Below are positions 9,395-19,074 of a stretch of 25,652 nt of DNA, piece after piece. Position 1 is the stretch's first letter. Each line of letters opens with the position of its first letter. Source of the stretch: Isohypsibius dastychi. Lineage: Eukaryota; Tardigrada; Eutardigrada; Parachela; Isohypsibiidae. The stretch is from the NCBI GenBank assembly GCA_034696485.1, contig JAQIWT010000260.1, forward strand, positions 1-25,652, written 5' to 3'. The notes under the pieces were generated by a model. That model was not told where the DNA came from, searched no databases, and saw only the letters and a list, made by a program, of their open reading frames with translations. The position numbers and the translations under genes are program-made.

Positions 9395-9445
9395 GCAGCT
9401 AGCGGTTCGGCATTTCTAGCCTGGAAAAGCCGAACCGCCAGCTGC
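9395..9445. repeat. 17-bp GC-rich hairpin
   Basis: GCAGCTAGCGGTTCGGC (9395-9411) pairs with GCCGAACCGCCAGCTGC (9429-9445) with one mismatch around a 17-nt loop. It is the strongest GC-rich stem in the window outside the homopolymer palindromes, and begins directly after a TTTGCAG acceptor-like sequence. Confidence 0.7.
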
Positions 9446-9779
9446 ACAGTCTGGACTCGATTCTTCGTTGAATGCAAGTTGTACATGAAAGTGGCACGTA
9501 CTGCAATTTTTCTTCGTGTTGGCATGTTGGCTTGGAAAAAATCTCACAACTTTATCCAAGATCGGTTCTTGACCAAACTATTTGCTCAAACGATACTGAA
9601 CTCTACTGACTGTTCATAGGCTGTTTATAATGTCAAGGTAGCATGCACCTTAGAAGCCGTTTCACCAGGAGGTTTATTGACTTGTTCTTACCAAGCATCC
9701 TGCTCATGGCTCACATGAATCTTTTTCAGTCTTAGGCTTGATTCCTATCACGCCATCTGCCATGTGAAGAATATGATAT

Positions 9780-9970
9780 TTCATGAAACCGAAATGTCGG
9801 GTGGCGCGATTACTCAGGAAATGAAAAAGCGGGGTTACGAATAGTCGGGAAAGTGTGAAGTCGGGGATATGAAATTAGACAGGTACGAAAAGATGGGCGG
9901 GATGAAATGTCGGAAGGGTGGAATGACGGGGGTGAAATCTCTGTGGGTGAAACATCGGGAATGAACTGGC
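9780..9970 (-). repeat. Degenerate minisatellite, GAAATGTCGGG orientation
   Basis: About eleven imperfect 14-18-bp units of type (C/T)GAAATGTCGGGnnnT, clearest at 9787-9803 and 9903-9919. It is the reverse-complement partner of 8935-9160. The pair may be the arms of an old foldback element, but no clean termini or target duplication were found. Confidence 0.65.
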
Positions 9971-10200
9971 GTTATGCGCACCAGGCAAAACCATGACGTC
10001 CCGATTATGGCAGTCACTTAGAGCCACATGAACAAAGCGTAAGGTTATTCGCCTGCTGTCAGCCAGCATGCGATCGGGTTCGTTTGTTCCCTGATTCTAC
10101 CACACTCTTGATTATTTGGAATACATCGTCTCTGCATAAAATACCAGGGTGGAGACAACCAGCGAAGAGGGGTACGATTGTGAACTGGTAGACAACCTAG

Positions 10201-11658
10201 TACCATAGGCTCTGTGGCTCAAGCCGTAGACGTGATACTTTCCTGACGATCGAAATCCCGCAGATTCTGTCGAACTTGGCTGAATGTCAGATTCACCGAG
10301 ATCACCTGAGAGACAACTTTCAATGGGGTGACATCAGTTGTGTTAAGGCGTGTTTTGCTCCACGTACAAAAGTACAAAAGTACAAAAGTGTAACTGAAAA
10401 AAAGGTCAGTAAATATGAAACAGGATTGTCCTCGGTTGTCTGCAGTAGAAGGGGTGCGTAGGGGGTTCGCTACAGAGCTTTACTTTACACTTTGGAGATT
10501 CTGTGTAGCCCCAAAATAACCGTGTTTTTAAGAAAATCGTTAGCTTTCTGAAGCAAGAACAAGTAACGCAAGAAAACACATGTCGGCAGAGCATCTTTCT
10601 GCTTCCTGTTTGACCGGCTTTCGTTTTTAGGTTCTCGTGTTTCAAGAATTGAAAAAAGGAAGGACAATAGTGCACGCCGGGTACCGCAAGGAACAGGACT
10701 GGAAGGAAACTAATTTTAAAGACGTCTAGTACGATCTCATATCCAATTCCTTGTCCCCTCTTTAATGGTCTTTTTGTCTAGCCAAATCCAGTTTCAGGAC
10801 AGTAGACAAGCCCTTTCAGCCAGGGACGACTATCATCGCGAAGGATTTCCAAAGCTGCATCACCAATTCGCCGCAATATGTTCGGTGAGGGCGTAACAAA
10901 CAGAAACAGTTATTTGTTCGTATATCAAAGCTGCTGTGTTTGCAGATAAGGGTCTACAACGAGTACAAATCTGAAGAATCCGCCGCGTGTCAGTATCGAG
11001 TTTGTTCTGTCCGTGCGGTAACTCAGTCAAGCTCTTATTGCAGGTTTGGTATGTGGCCGCGTGAGCCATACCACGTGAGTTTCTCGACCCTAACGTTCAA
11101 TCCAGTGTTTGAAGTGTGTTCGAAAATGCATTCAGTCATGGTATTTCGGGTTTTTTAGAGCCAGACATGGGGAATTTGTGGCTGCCATGCCGGCTGAGCG
11201 TGTGGATATTCCACCGCAAGGTATTTCTAGCGGAGGATTGTGACTAGCAGTTTGTGACCTTCGTCGTGTTTCAGGTTCTTTTCTGATGCAAAGCCGAACA
11301 AGGTAAGCTGGTTTTGTGTAGGAGCACTTATTCCAGAATATCCCAGATAAATCGGCCGTTTGCTCATTTGTCGGTCGTGCCCATAATATGATTATGTGCC
11401 TGAGTCCACATGCGTGGAAGATTTCAGTTAGTTTGAATTTGAGACCTACACCATCGAACTGGTCGAAGTCCTCCTACTCCTAATTGATTTCGATATTCAT
11501 TTTGGACCCAAATTAATTCCTGATTGTATGCATATCTTTGCAGGCTGTTGAATTGGTTACGTCGGAAAGTCGATTCTTTACGCGGAATATGCGATGATTG
11601 TGGGCGGCCAAGTCACTTTGGGTATGGGGATTCTGAATTATGGCAGATTTGGTACTGA
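10201..11658 (+). CDS. Unrecognised multi-exon protein gene (C-terminal 240 codons)
   Basis: I do not recognise the family. Seven exons join in phase: 10201-10404, 10631-10728, 10782-10884, 10946-11060, 11161-11220, 11275-11302 and 11544-11658, ending in TGA. Donors include AAG|GTCAGT, TCG|GTGAGG, CAAG|GTATTT and CAAG|GTAAGC; acceptors include TTTTTAG, TTTGTCTAG, TTTGCAG and TTTCAG. Three introns are 53, 61 and 54 bp, like those of the Kelch genes. The product is basic, with several cysteines in its middle exons and a CxxCG motif followed by PSHFGYG near the C-terminus. No signal peptide or membrane span is seen in this part. AATAAA lies 73 bp past the stop. Exon 1 has no in-frame ATG, so the gene starts upstream; 8530 is a candidate. 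A stronger donor at 11074 would give a different C-terminus. Existence is moderately sure, function unknown. Confidence 0.55.
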
Positions 11659-11730
11659 CTGAACTTTTGGTTTAGCGATTGTATCGATGTTTGAATGAAG
11701 TCAGATGATGAACTGTGGCTATAGAACTTG

Positions 11731-11736
11731 AATAAA
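11731..11736 (+). terminator. Polyadenylation signal AATAAA
   Basis: A canonical AATAAA lies 73 bp after the TGA at 11656-11658 and is followed by a T-rich stretch, as expected for 3'-end formation of the + strand gene. Confidence 0.5.
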
Positions 11737-11759
11737 ACTCGGATTTTTTCATTGTTTCA

Positions 11760-12927
11760 TCTCGCGTTTGAATTGGCTGATTTATGAAGGCTTGATTCCT
11801 GATTGGTTCTTGACCACCGAATCGGTTGGAGCTGTTTGTTGTTTTTCACCACGTTGATTTCTACCTCTGCCGGTTTGTTGTGCTCAGAGAACCGAAACCA
11901 TTTTCAATCTAGACAGAGGTGTAAAGGTGTGATCGTCAAACGTCAGGCAGACAAGATCGGAAATATCGGATTCTGGTCTAATTTTTCTATAAAATCGGTC
12001 AAACGTGAAGGCGTACTTTAACCATCAGGAGGCAGAAACGATAGAATCAGTAAAGCAGTGAACTGTGCGGGCTGCGGCCCAGTGCACGACAGAACTCTTG
12101 TTACAGTCCTTCTATTTGTTTAATGTAGTTCTCAAGGTTAGGTGAGCTGGTGCAAAAATCAGTTGCTTTGGCTACTCGCTGATAAAAGAACACCACCACA
12201 CTGAATAACCGTTAACTGGCCCTGCTCTTCTTGCCAAAAGAATTACGAAATTTGTTCATGATTGATGGTGCTAGACGGGCATCCCATCTTCCGCTGAATA
12301 TTCTTCTCAGACTAAACTGATCAGCCGTTTTAAGGGTGCTTCCAAATTTGGCATGATTTACTTCAGCTGGCATGTCCAACAAAACGGCTGTAAATTACAC
12401 ATTGCAGGCTAGTTCGACCCAGCGTTAGTGTGTTACTCACATTTTCGTATTCTGATGGTCACCCCTCTCCCATACATATGTGGCACTGTTTTTGTCATCG
12501 GGAGCCACGCAGCAGTTTTTGGATCGAAAAAGCTGACTTCAGTCGGAGAACAGACCTTGCAGTCATCAGGTCTCACATGATGTTCGCAGTGACTACAAGT
12601 ATGAAAAGAGATTCCGTACGTTTTCTGTGACTCAAACGCTAATCAAGATGACAAACGTGGTGGACAAACCCATACCAATATTTTACAGCTTTTTTGGGGA
12701 ATTGTGAAGGGTAAATATGTACAGTAACTTACCAATGTAGAGAAGAGCTTGTCGGTGGAATGTTCTTATCCAACAAACTGAACGGTGTGTAGCTTCTCAC
12801 CACCAGCTTCTGTTGCCATGATGTCATACTTATCGGACGAAGTGGAAATCTGATCTCTACGTAAAACTAAGTTGATGAGTCGAGATCCATAATGATACAC
12901 AGTGTCATCAGCATGTCAGAACAAGAA
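11760..12927. other. No supportable gene; spacer
   Basis: Open frames at 11803-12021 and 12430-12630 on + lack an ATG at the right place, splice chain or family resemblance. No repeats of note. Confidence 0.5.
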
Positions 12928-12964
12928 TACAGTACTGTACTGTACTCTACTGTACAGTACTGTA
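12928..12964. repeat. 13-bp-stem palindrome built of GTACT
   Basis: TACAGTACTGTAC (12928-12940) and GTACAGTACTGTA (12952-12964) are exact reverse complements around 11 nt of the same GTACT motif. It lies 134 bp downstream of the stop codon of the - strand Kelch gene, so it may be in its 3' untranslated region. Confidence 0.7.
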
Positions 12965-12974
12965 CTCCCGCAAA

Positions 12975-13088
12975 CAGACCGCGCAGAAATACTGCCCAAA
13001 TCGATGTTGTGAACATTCGTGATGGAGTTTCACCAACTGTGTTAGACTGATAAAGTTCCATGCCCCAGTGATTTGTCTGCGCGGTCTG
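12975..13088. repeat. Inverted repeat abutting the Kelch gene stop codon
   Basis: CAGACCGCGCAG (12975-12986) and CTGCGCGGTCTG (13077-13088) are exact reverse complements, and similarity continues inward (GA/GACAAAT, ACTG, CCC) for about ten more bases. The right arm ends 9 bp short of the TAG codon at 13098-13100. No flanking target duplication was found, so a small degenerate MITE is only one possibility. Confidence 0.55.
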
Positions 13089-13097
13089 ATCACGGGG

Positions 13098-15600
13098 CTA
13101 CAGGTCACACAGACAGCGTGAATTCGTGCCCTTACTTGTCACGAGAGTGATCGCATCCTCTGCCGGATTATAAGAGTATATCACCTCCCGACAATCCGAT
13201 ATTCCATTATTCAGATATTTCGCGGAACCTTTACAATTTTGTCGAGGCAGGGTTTTAACACAGTACAAGAAGGTTCTTACCAATGAAATAAATCAATCCA
13301 TCTGTGTGAGCACAGATTTGCCGAGCTGAACTCGATACATGGCAGTCCGACATCCGCAACCAACTAGCAGACTCTATGTCGAAACGGTAAATCAGCATCG
13401 AGGCGCTTTGTGAGAGCTCATACAACTTCGAACAGTTGAATGCAAACAAATGGCTCCCTTGAGTGACGATGCAGGTCCACGGTAAAACTGAGAACGGCAA
13501 ACTGAAAGTCGCCGTTTCGACATATTCACTCTCAAACTGCTCGAAGCAGCACAGTTCTTGATCCTCATAGCTTAGCAGACTTGAAACACGAAGCACGTAC
13601 AAACTTTCTCCAGTCAGGCTCATTCCTGTCAAAAGATCAACTATCACCACGAGAGTTACTGCTTTTTAATTTTTTTATGAATGTTACGCCTCGTGAAAGG
13701 TTTGCCCGTGGCGGATTTCAAGAACAAAGGCAGATCGGAACTTTTGTGACCGTTAAATTAAAGATTTCCATTCAAGTGAAACTGGCTGAACTCGTACTTA
13801 AGGATGCTGGATGGAAACTAATAGTTTAGCTTCGCTTTTTGGTTAAGCTGGCATTTCGTACAAAGCGAGCTCTTCCTGACATGCTAAAAGTTATTGTATA
13901 GCTCGGAACATATAAGCGGGTGAGGTAGCCCGCCTCTATCGTGTTCAAATAGTGTGATGGACCCGTCTTCATGTCCGCCCGCATGTCCAAACGACACTCC
14001 TACCGATAATGCAGCTGTGCTATTCGAGTTAACCCGCTTTCCTCTCTCTCCCTCGCTGCGACATCCACATGAACAGCTTAGGGTTTGTTTTTGAATCTAT
14101 GGGTGAATAGTGCTCTAAATAAGGATTGGATTGGATTCTATTTTCTCGCCTTTAAACCTCGATATAAGAGTGATATAAGCAATCCCTCTTGTTATTCTCG
14201 CACACCAGCTAAAAAAGTAACTCGACTTCGAAGAGCCTCTTATGATTTACTCTACTTGATCTTGGTGAGGGACGATATTTACCAACAAAAACACGCTCCA
14301 TTCCCGCTTTGAAGGCGATGGTCCATGAATCGTTGACATGGCAATATTTCATTACTCGGTCTTGCCATTGCTCAGTTACGTAAAATTTACCAGATTTTGA
14401 ACAACATGTGTCGTTTGGGTTCAACATATCCGGAACTTTATTTAGCCATCTGATGTGATCGCTCGATGGGTCAACAATAGCAATCCGCAATGGTGTCTCG
14501 GAATTCGAGGTGGCTTGTGCTTTATTCCGTTTCAAAGCTGCGAGTGGAGTCTCAGTAAAGAAAATGCAGCCATCCACAAATCCTGAACATATCACTTGTT
14601 ACTTCAAGATCCATGAAAGTACGTATATTATCGATTTCACCGCATTTTCTCAGTCTGTATTTGTCATGATCCAGCTCAAACTTTCTGCCTGGCTGCTTCT
14701 GCAGAGAATACGCTGCCTGAATAAATGGCTGCACACATGTGGACATATATTGATTTTTCCGGATGCCTTTTACAATGCTTTTCAAGACAGACTCCTGAAA
14801 CAAGATCATCCAAATTGTAAAATGGGGATTCACCGGCTATTCAGTACCTTGATCAAAGGGAATCGTACGCAGTCCAGAATTTGGTTGAACGCTGCATCTC
14901 GCTCAAATGGCTTCTGAATATACCAATCCCTTGCAGCATACCAGCACGTTTCCTCATTTTCAATAACTAAATCATCAGATCCAATCAACCTGACCATCTG
15001 TCAAGTCAACTTCTTATTACTCTGACCGAAAATTTTATGAAAACCACCCACCTGTTCTCCACTTAGCTCAAGGTGTAATCTTTTCGAGCATATCTCATTG
15101 CCAAATTGTAGGATTCGTGACCACACTTTCGCCGCAAGCTCGACTGCCTGTATGCCTTCCACATACATATACAATGGGACATAATCTTCTACACTGGTTG
15201 TCTCAAGCAAAAAATCCTCGCATTTCTCATAAAGACTGCTGACTCCCAGGTAGCGAGATAATGTGAGCAACTCTATTACATTGCTACCATCTAAATCGAT
15301 TGCCGAATTCAGCATGAATCCAATAACCCTTTGTAAAACCCACAATATTTAGTGACTGTGCAGTTGACATGTCTGCAGTACTTCTCAATCAACATACCTT
15401 TTCAATCCATCCAGCGAAACATCATGCAATGTAGCAGCCTTTGGGTTCGTATGCAAAGGAGAAAAGAAGAGAGATTCGAAAAACGTGCTGTGCTCAGTCA
15501 GTAACCTTTTCTCTGCCGTAAGAGTTTCCTCTGTTCCCGAGCAGGTAATGGTCACTACTTCCGGGGTAAATGTTTTTGTTTCGTCATTATCCCAATCCAT
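13098..15600 (-). CDS. BTB-BACK-Kelch protein, complete, 530 aa, 7 exons
   Basis: Likely substrate adaptor of a Cullin-3 ubiquitin ligase: BTB and BACK bind the cullin, and the Kelch propeller binds the substrate (family knowledge). Exons, in order: 15398-15600, 15052-15328, 14848-14997, 14641-14794, 14283-14582, 13281-13658, 13098-13228; all phases agree and all introns are GT-AG. BTB covers about residues 12-115 (FFESLFF, then LTLSRYLGV). BACK covers about 125-235, with the typical SDDLVIENE and CVRFPLI. Kelch-like repeats run from about 255 to 525, clearest in the last (LIYFIGGSAK, VIYSYNPAEDAITLV). Start ATG 15600 opens just before BTB. Introns are 52-69 bp except the fifth (624 bp). The Kelch repeats are divergent, with few GG pairs. 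I am confident of the family, less of substrate or orthology. Confidence 0.9.
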
Positions 15601-16406
15601 TGTTGAGTTTCTGGGTAAGATAATGGTAAGCTGGTGATGGCAGAATGAAATTAGTCAATGGATGCAAACATCCGAGAAGCATCGGCGGTAGTGAATCAAG
15701 CTGTTCAGTTGTTGGCATAATTATTGATTTTCCTCGTGGGCTTCACCGCCGAAGAGGGATATCGCGGTATGGTATGGTGTTAGTATGGAAACTACTTCCA
15801 GATAGCTACCAACAAACAACCAAGTTATCAAAAGGTTAAACACTTTAAATTTTGGTACATCTACAGAGTAGTGTATACACACACTGCATAGATATACACG
15901 CATGTTAGTGCAACACTGCAAATGTATATACGGTAGTTTACTAGTTTTACCGACGTAGTAAGATCAATAAGCATTCAAAAAATATCAAATCAGCCTCCAA
16001 ACGACTGGTCATCAAATTTAGCTGGCTTATGTCGTGCCACTTGTTATGAAACTCTCGCCTCCGGTGCTCGCAAAAGCTACGGTGTGTCAGAGACCAGTAC
16101 AGGAATGTACCTCTCTACCCATTAAATTTGGGAAACTTGGACAGCGAAAAAATATATAGTTGAGAATAAGTTTGAGATATGCCAAACTGACAAAATTGGA
16201 AATTACAGACTCAGCGCAAGCACCAGCGTCATGGAAAGCTTCCTGATCTTCCACATGGTGACGCAAGTGCATACTTTGACCTTCGACATTTTCGACTAAG
16301 ACAAGAAGAACTGGGAGATATTCGTTGACAACTGTTGGGCAACTGGTTCTCCCGACCCACTCGATACGAACAGATTTTCAATCTATGACACGAGAGGGTG
16401 AGTCAT
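15601..16406. other. Intergenic spacer upstream of the Kelch gene
   Basis: About 0.8 kb between the start of the - strand Kelch gene and the 3' end of the lectin-like exon. It presumably holds the Kelch promoter. No clear TATA box or repeat was found. Confidence 0.4.
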
Positions 16407-16711
16407 TCAAGCAGACATTTTTTGAGCAACTTTTCTAATCCCCCGTTCTCTAGCTGTCTTGCACACTATCTTCCGGAAATTGTCCTCGTCTCTACAGGCA
16501 CACCATTCACCATCCAAGTAGCTGCCTTCGGCTTTCTTGGTCCAGACGTACATTTCCATTGCCAAGTGAATATCTGCAAAGCGAGACCTGTGGGATTCAA
16601 TGCCAACCCAGATGTTGCTTGCAATCGCCAATTCGGATCCATCTAACATCCTTTCTTCAACACGAGCAATGTTCAGGTTAAGCGTATGAGCAGAATTCCA
16701 CATTGAATATC
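16407..16711 (-). CDS. Probable C-type-lectin-like domain, C-terminal exon
   Basis: A - strand exon of about 100 codons ends at TGA 16407-16409. Its layout follows the C-type lectin fold: YSMWNSAH (where families have a W..A motif), IARVEERM (L..V...E strand), NIWVGI (the WIGL motif), YVWT, DGEWCA, then a final KIVCK. The first conserved cysteine position is an asparagine, and no EPN/QPD or WND calcium-binding triad is visible, so sugar binding is doubtful. The acceptor I favour is TTTGAG|GA at 16712-16713, since an in-frame TGA lies just upstream; it is weak. The 5' exons are not resolved. An ATG at 16703 could allow a short standalone reading, but a secreted lectin would need an upstream signal-peptide exon. 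Confidence 0.45.
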
Positions 16712-16785
16712 CTCAAACCTCATTGGACCCTTGATGCAGACGGTCTACCGATAAAGATCATCTAGCTTAGTTCGCGCAGGATCTG

Positions 16786-17131
16786 TTGAGAAGTTTCCTT
16801 GTTTCGCCCGTGAAACTAAGTAATGACCACGAACGAGATGCAGCTTTATTTTGCTTTTCTCACCAAACAGCGAAAGTTCGTAATATTTGCCAAGGATACA
16901 CAATACATGATAAGATGTACGAGGTTGGTATTGTTCACGGCATCAGTTCTTTCTCCAAATTCGGTGATGTTTTATGCACAATTGGTCAACGGGGATCAAG
17001 ATCAGGAATACATGTATCACAATCGAAAAGGTCAATCCGTTCTCTACGTTTCTCGAATTTTAAGTTTTACCCACGTTCCGGCCTTAATCGCAAGTAGCTT
17101 TGAAGCCATTTATTGGGTCGGATTGATATAA
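16786..17131 (+). other. Two overlapping unassigned open frames
   Basis: Two + strand frames of about 100 codons overlap here. One has an ATG at 16823. The other could be an exon after the good acceptor CTTTTCTCACCAAACAG ending at 16870. Neither resembles a family I know and at least one is a shadow. I cannot choose, and both may be chance. Confidence 0.15.
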
Positions 17132-17530
17132 TTTGTGACCATTTCTGCGAATGCTCAGTGATATCAATGTGGCTGCTGAATCATCGATACCAACAACCAA
17201 GATCGCGATGTACTTATGTATTTCCCGTTTTAAAAACAACGACGAACTCTCGTTCTGCTAAATCCATTTGGTGCCCGATTCAACGGCAAACAACCGAGAT
17301 CAGGTTCTAAGAGCACAGACGAAATTCCGGGCAAACTTTTTAGGAAGCCCATTACTCTTGCATCTTCGGATTTTATTTGGATGAAATCTCACATTCCTGA
17401 TGAATGTGGAAAGTTACAGTGCTGGATGTACAGATGTAAGCCGGTTTATATGTGAAATTTAGAAATTCTGGCTGACAGGGCATCTAACATGCGTAGTGTA
17501 TGAGTTGGTTGATGAAGGGGTTCTACTGAC
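17132..17530. other. No supportable feature
   Basis: Between the unassigned frames and the candidate small exon I see no repeat, RNA gene or convincing exon. Confidence 0.4.
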
Positions 17531-17597
17531 CTTGGGAAACGGATTATCCGAGTAAGAACAAGCCCATCCATCAACCTTATTTTCGTAGCAGGTCGAA
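17531..17597 (-). CDS. Candidate small exon, possibly of the lectin-like gene
   Basis: A 67-bp interval is bounded by a good acceptor (TTTTTTACATTTTAG) and a strong donor (CCCAAG|GTCAGT) on the - strand. In one frame it reads 22 residues starting STCYENKVDGWACSYS, three cysteine/aromatic-rich stretches as in secreted proteins. It enters in phase 2 and leaves in phase 0, which does not join directly to the 16407-16711 exon; a further exon between them would be required. Membership in that gene is speculative. Confidence 0.25.
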
Positions 17598-17928
17598 CTA
17601 AAATGTAAAAAATAAATCAAATGAGTAATAAAGGTGACTGAAAAGCCGGGTGGGTATGGCAATAACACATGTACGAATTATCACATCATCGGATTCCGCA
17701 ATCAAGCTTTTACGGTCTTGTGTAGGCAGCTGGAAATGAGATTGCGTGAATATTTCCAGTGAGAGAGCTCTTCTTTGTTTGTGTGCCCTATCATTCCTAA
17801 TAAACACTTTCAAGTCCGTTTGGTTCGGAAAGACATTGATGACCGTCTTTTCTGGGTTCGGTGACTATTCGGTGACTATTGAACTGCCGATCTTCTTGTA
17901 CACTACCAAAAGCGGAAGTGGTGAGTCA
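17598..17928. other. No firm gene; one open frame with strong donor
   Basis: A + strand open frame (about 17746-17919) ends in a strong donor, GGAAGTG|GTGAGTC, but lacks an ATG or a convincing acceptor. It is noted only as a possible exon. Confidence 0.25.
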
Positions 17929-17960
17929 ACACCAGTCTAACTGGTGTCGCCCTCTGCTGT
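17929..17960. repeat. Hairpin and CTCF-core-like motif beside a transposon
   Basis: ACACCAGT/ACTGGTGT (17929-17947) is a perfect 8-bp stem with a 3-nt loop. It overlaps a - strand CAGCAGAGGGCGAC motif (17946-17960) that differs from the CTCF core at one position. About 60 bp here resembles the sequence around 164-178. Confidence 0.35.
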
Positions 17961-17998
17961 CGTTCCTCCTCCGTGCCCATCTTAACCACAGCCTCCTC

Positions 17999-18716
17999 TA
18001 TGGGAGCCCATTGGGCCAAAATGAAAACGACTAGGAGAACTAGGAGGACTTCGAAAAGTCCGACAACTCTGTTGTTTGACGACTACCATGAACCAATAAG
18101 ACTACAAAGACTTTGATGACTACCTATGCACAGGGTATACGAACCATATGAACTTCGAGAAGTCCAGTTATTTCGGTGCTCAAGGTTCAACGGCCACCAC
18201 GAACCAGGACAGCCCAAACAAATATGAATCATCAGGATCTTCCAATTACTGCAGGTCTAACAACCAAATTAAGCTAAACAGCTTCGACCCTTCGACGACT
18301 TGAGGCACTTCAATCGTGTGCTTCGGTATTGCAAACTCAAGCAAGCTGAAGATAGCCCGCGCCTAAACGAATGGTTCGTACATGAAACACCTGAAGTTCT
18401 CGAATTCGTCTGGTATCGTGATTTTGATCACTGATCAAACACAAAAGTATTGAGAGTCTTTTTAGAGGTATATGGTCCAAGTTTCATCAATCGTTGAAGT
18501 TTTTGTAGTTTTATTGGTTCATAGTAGTCGTCAAACAACAAAGTAGTCGGGACTTTTCATGTCCCCCTGGTTGTCCTTGTCAAAGCCTCTGTCTTCTTCG
18601 AAGTCTTTGTAATTTTATTGGATCACGGTAGTCGTCAAAGAACGAAGTAGTCTGACTTTTTAAAGTCTTCCTAGTTCTCCTAGTTGTTTTCATTTTGGCC
18701 CAAATGGGCTGCCATA
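17999..18716. mobile_element. Foldback-type non-autonomous DNA transposon, about 716 bp, TA flanks
   Basis: The ends are inverted repeats of about 118 bp (17999-18120 against 18597-18716), beginning TGG(G/C)AGCCCATTTGGGCC and containing ACTAGGAGAACTAGGA. TA borders the terminal TGG on both sides, the target duplication expected of Tc1/mariner-type insertions. A third, partial copy of the arm lies internally at about 18496-18598, in direct orientation to the right arm and about 103 bp from it. The middle (18121-18495) has no long open frame. Arms and TA flanks are seen directly; the superfamily is inference, because TA is a weak signature. Confidence 0.8.
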
Positions 18717-19074
18717 GTTACGTATTCAGAATTGTCAATTAGGAGTGTCATTGCTGAGAAATTCTTGAACGAGTTCGCTATCAGCGATAGCGCGAATTGA
18801 GCTAAGAACGCGCTCAAGCCATTGTCCCAACTTCCGGTGGCGTTTGTCGGTTTGTTACTCTGATGGGGCTATCCGGAACAAAAAGTTGGAAATACAAAAT
18901 CATAGAATTCGTTTGTGCTGGGCTCATCGGACTGCTTATAGCGACGAGAGCACTACTGTTAGAAAGCCCAGATTCAGATTCCATAAAACGTTTAATAATG
19001 AACCGTTCACAACCTTCATTCATTCAGCACAGAGGTTGTGAACGCCTTCGTCTGTAATCATTCAAAATAAATAT
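18717..19074. other. Spacer with one possible small membrane protein frame
   Basis: A + strand frame with ATG at 18863 and stop at 19057 (64 codons) has a hydrophobic stretch starting IIEFVCAGLIGLLIAT, compatible with one membrane span. A - strand frame covers the same bases. No family resemblance, splice signals or regulatory support, so it is not called as a gene. Confidence 0.2.

Larger units (their letters stand above)
8587..10200. other. Probable long intron rich in degenerate repeats
   Basis: Between the candidate first exon and the first firm exon of the + strand gene. It contains the two opposed arrays (8935-9160, 9780-9970) and the hairpin at 9395-9445. A well-formed acceptor (pyrimidine tract ending TTTGCAG at 9394) is followed by about 74 open codons on +. 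Its phase (1) does not fit the neighbouring exons and a - strand frame overlaps it, so I leave it uncalled. Confidence 0.4.

Noticed and set aside
9325-9525. 66-codon - strand frame starting with ATG
   Set aside because: It overlaps the GC-rich hairpin and an equally open + strand frame, and has no family resemblance, so no strand can be preferred.
10208-10262. tRNA-like sequence (A-box-like TGGCTCAAGCCGTAG, B-box-like GATCGAAATCC)
   Set aside because: The acceptor and T stems do not pair, and the stretch lies in an open, phase-consistent exon of the + strand gene, which explains it better than a tRNA or SINE head.
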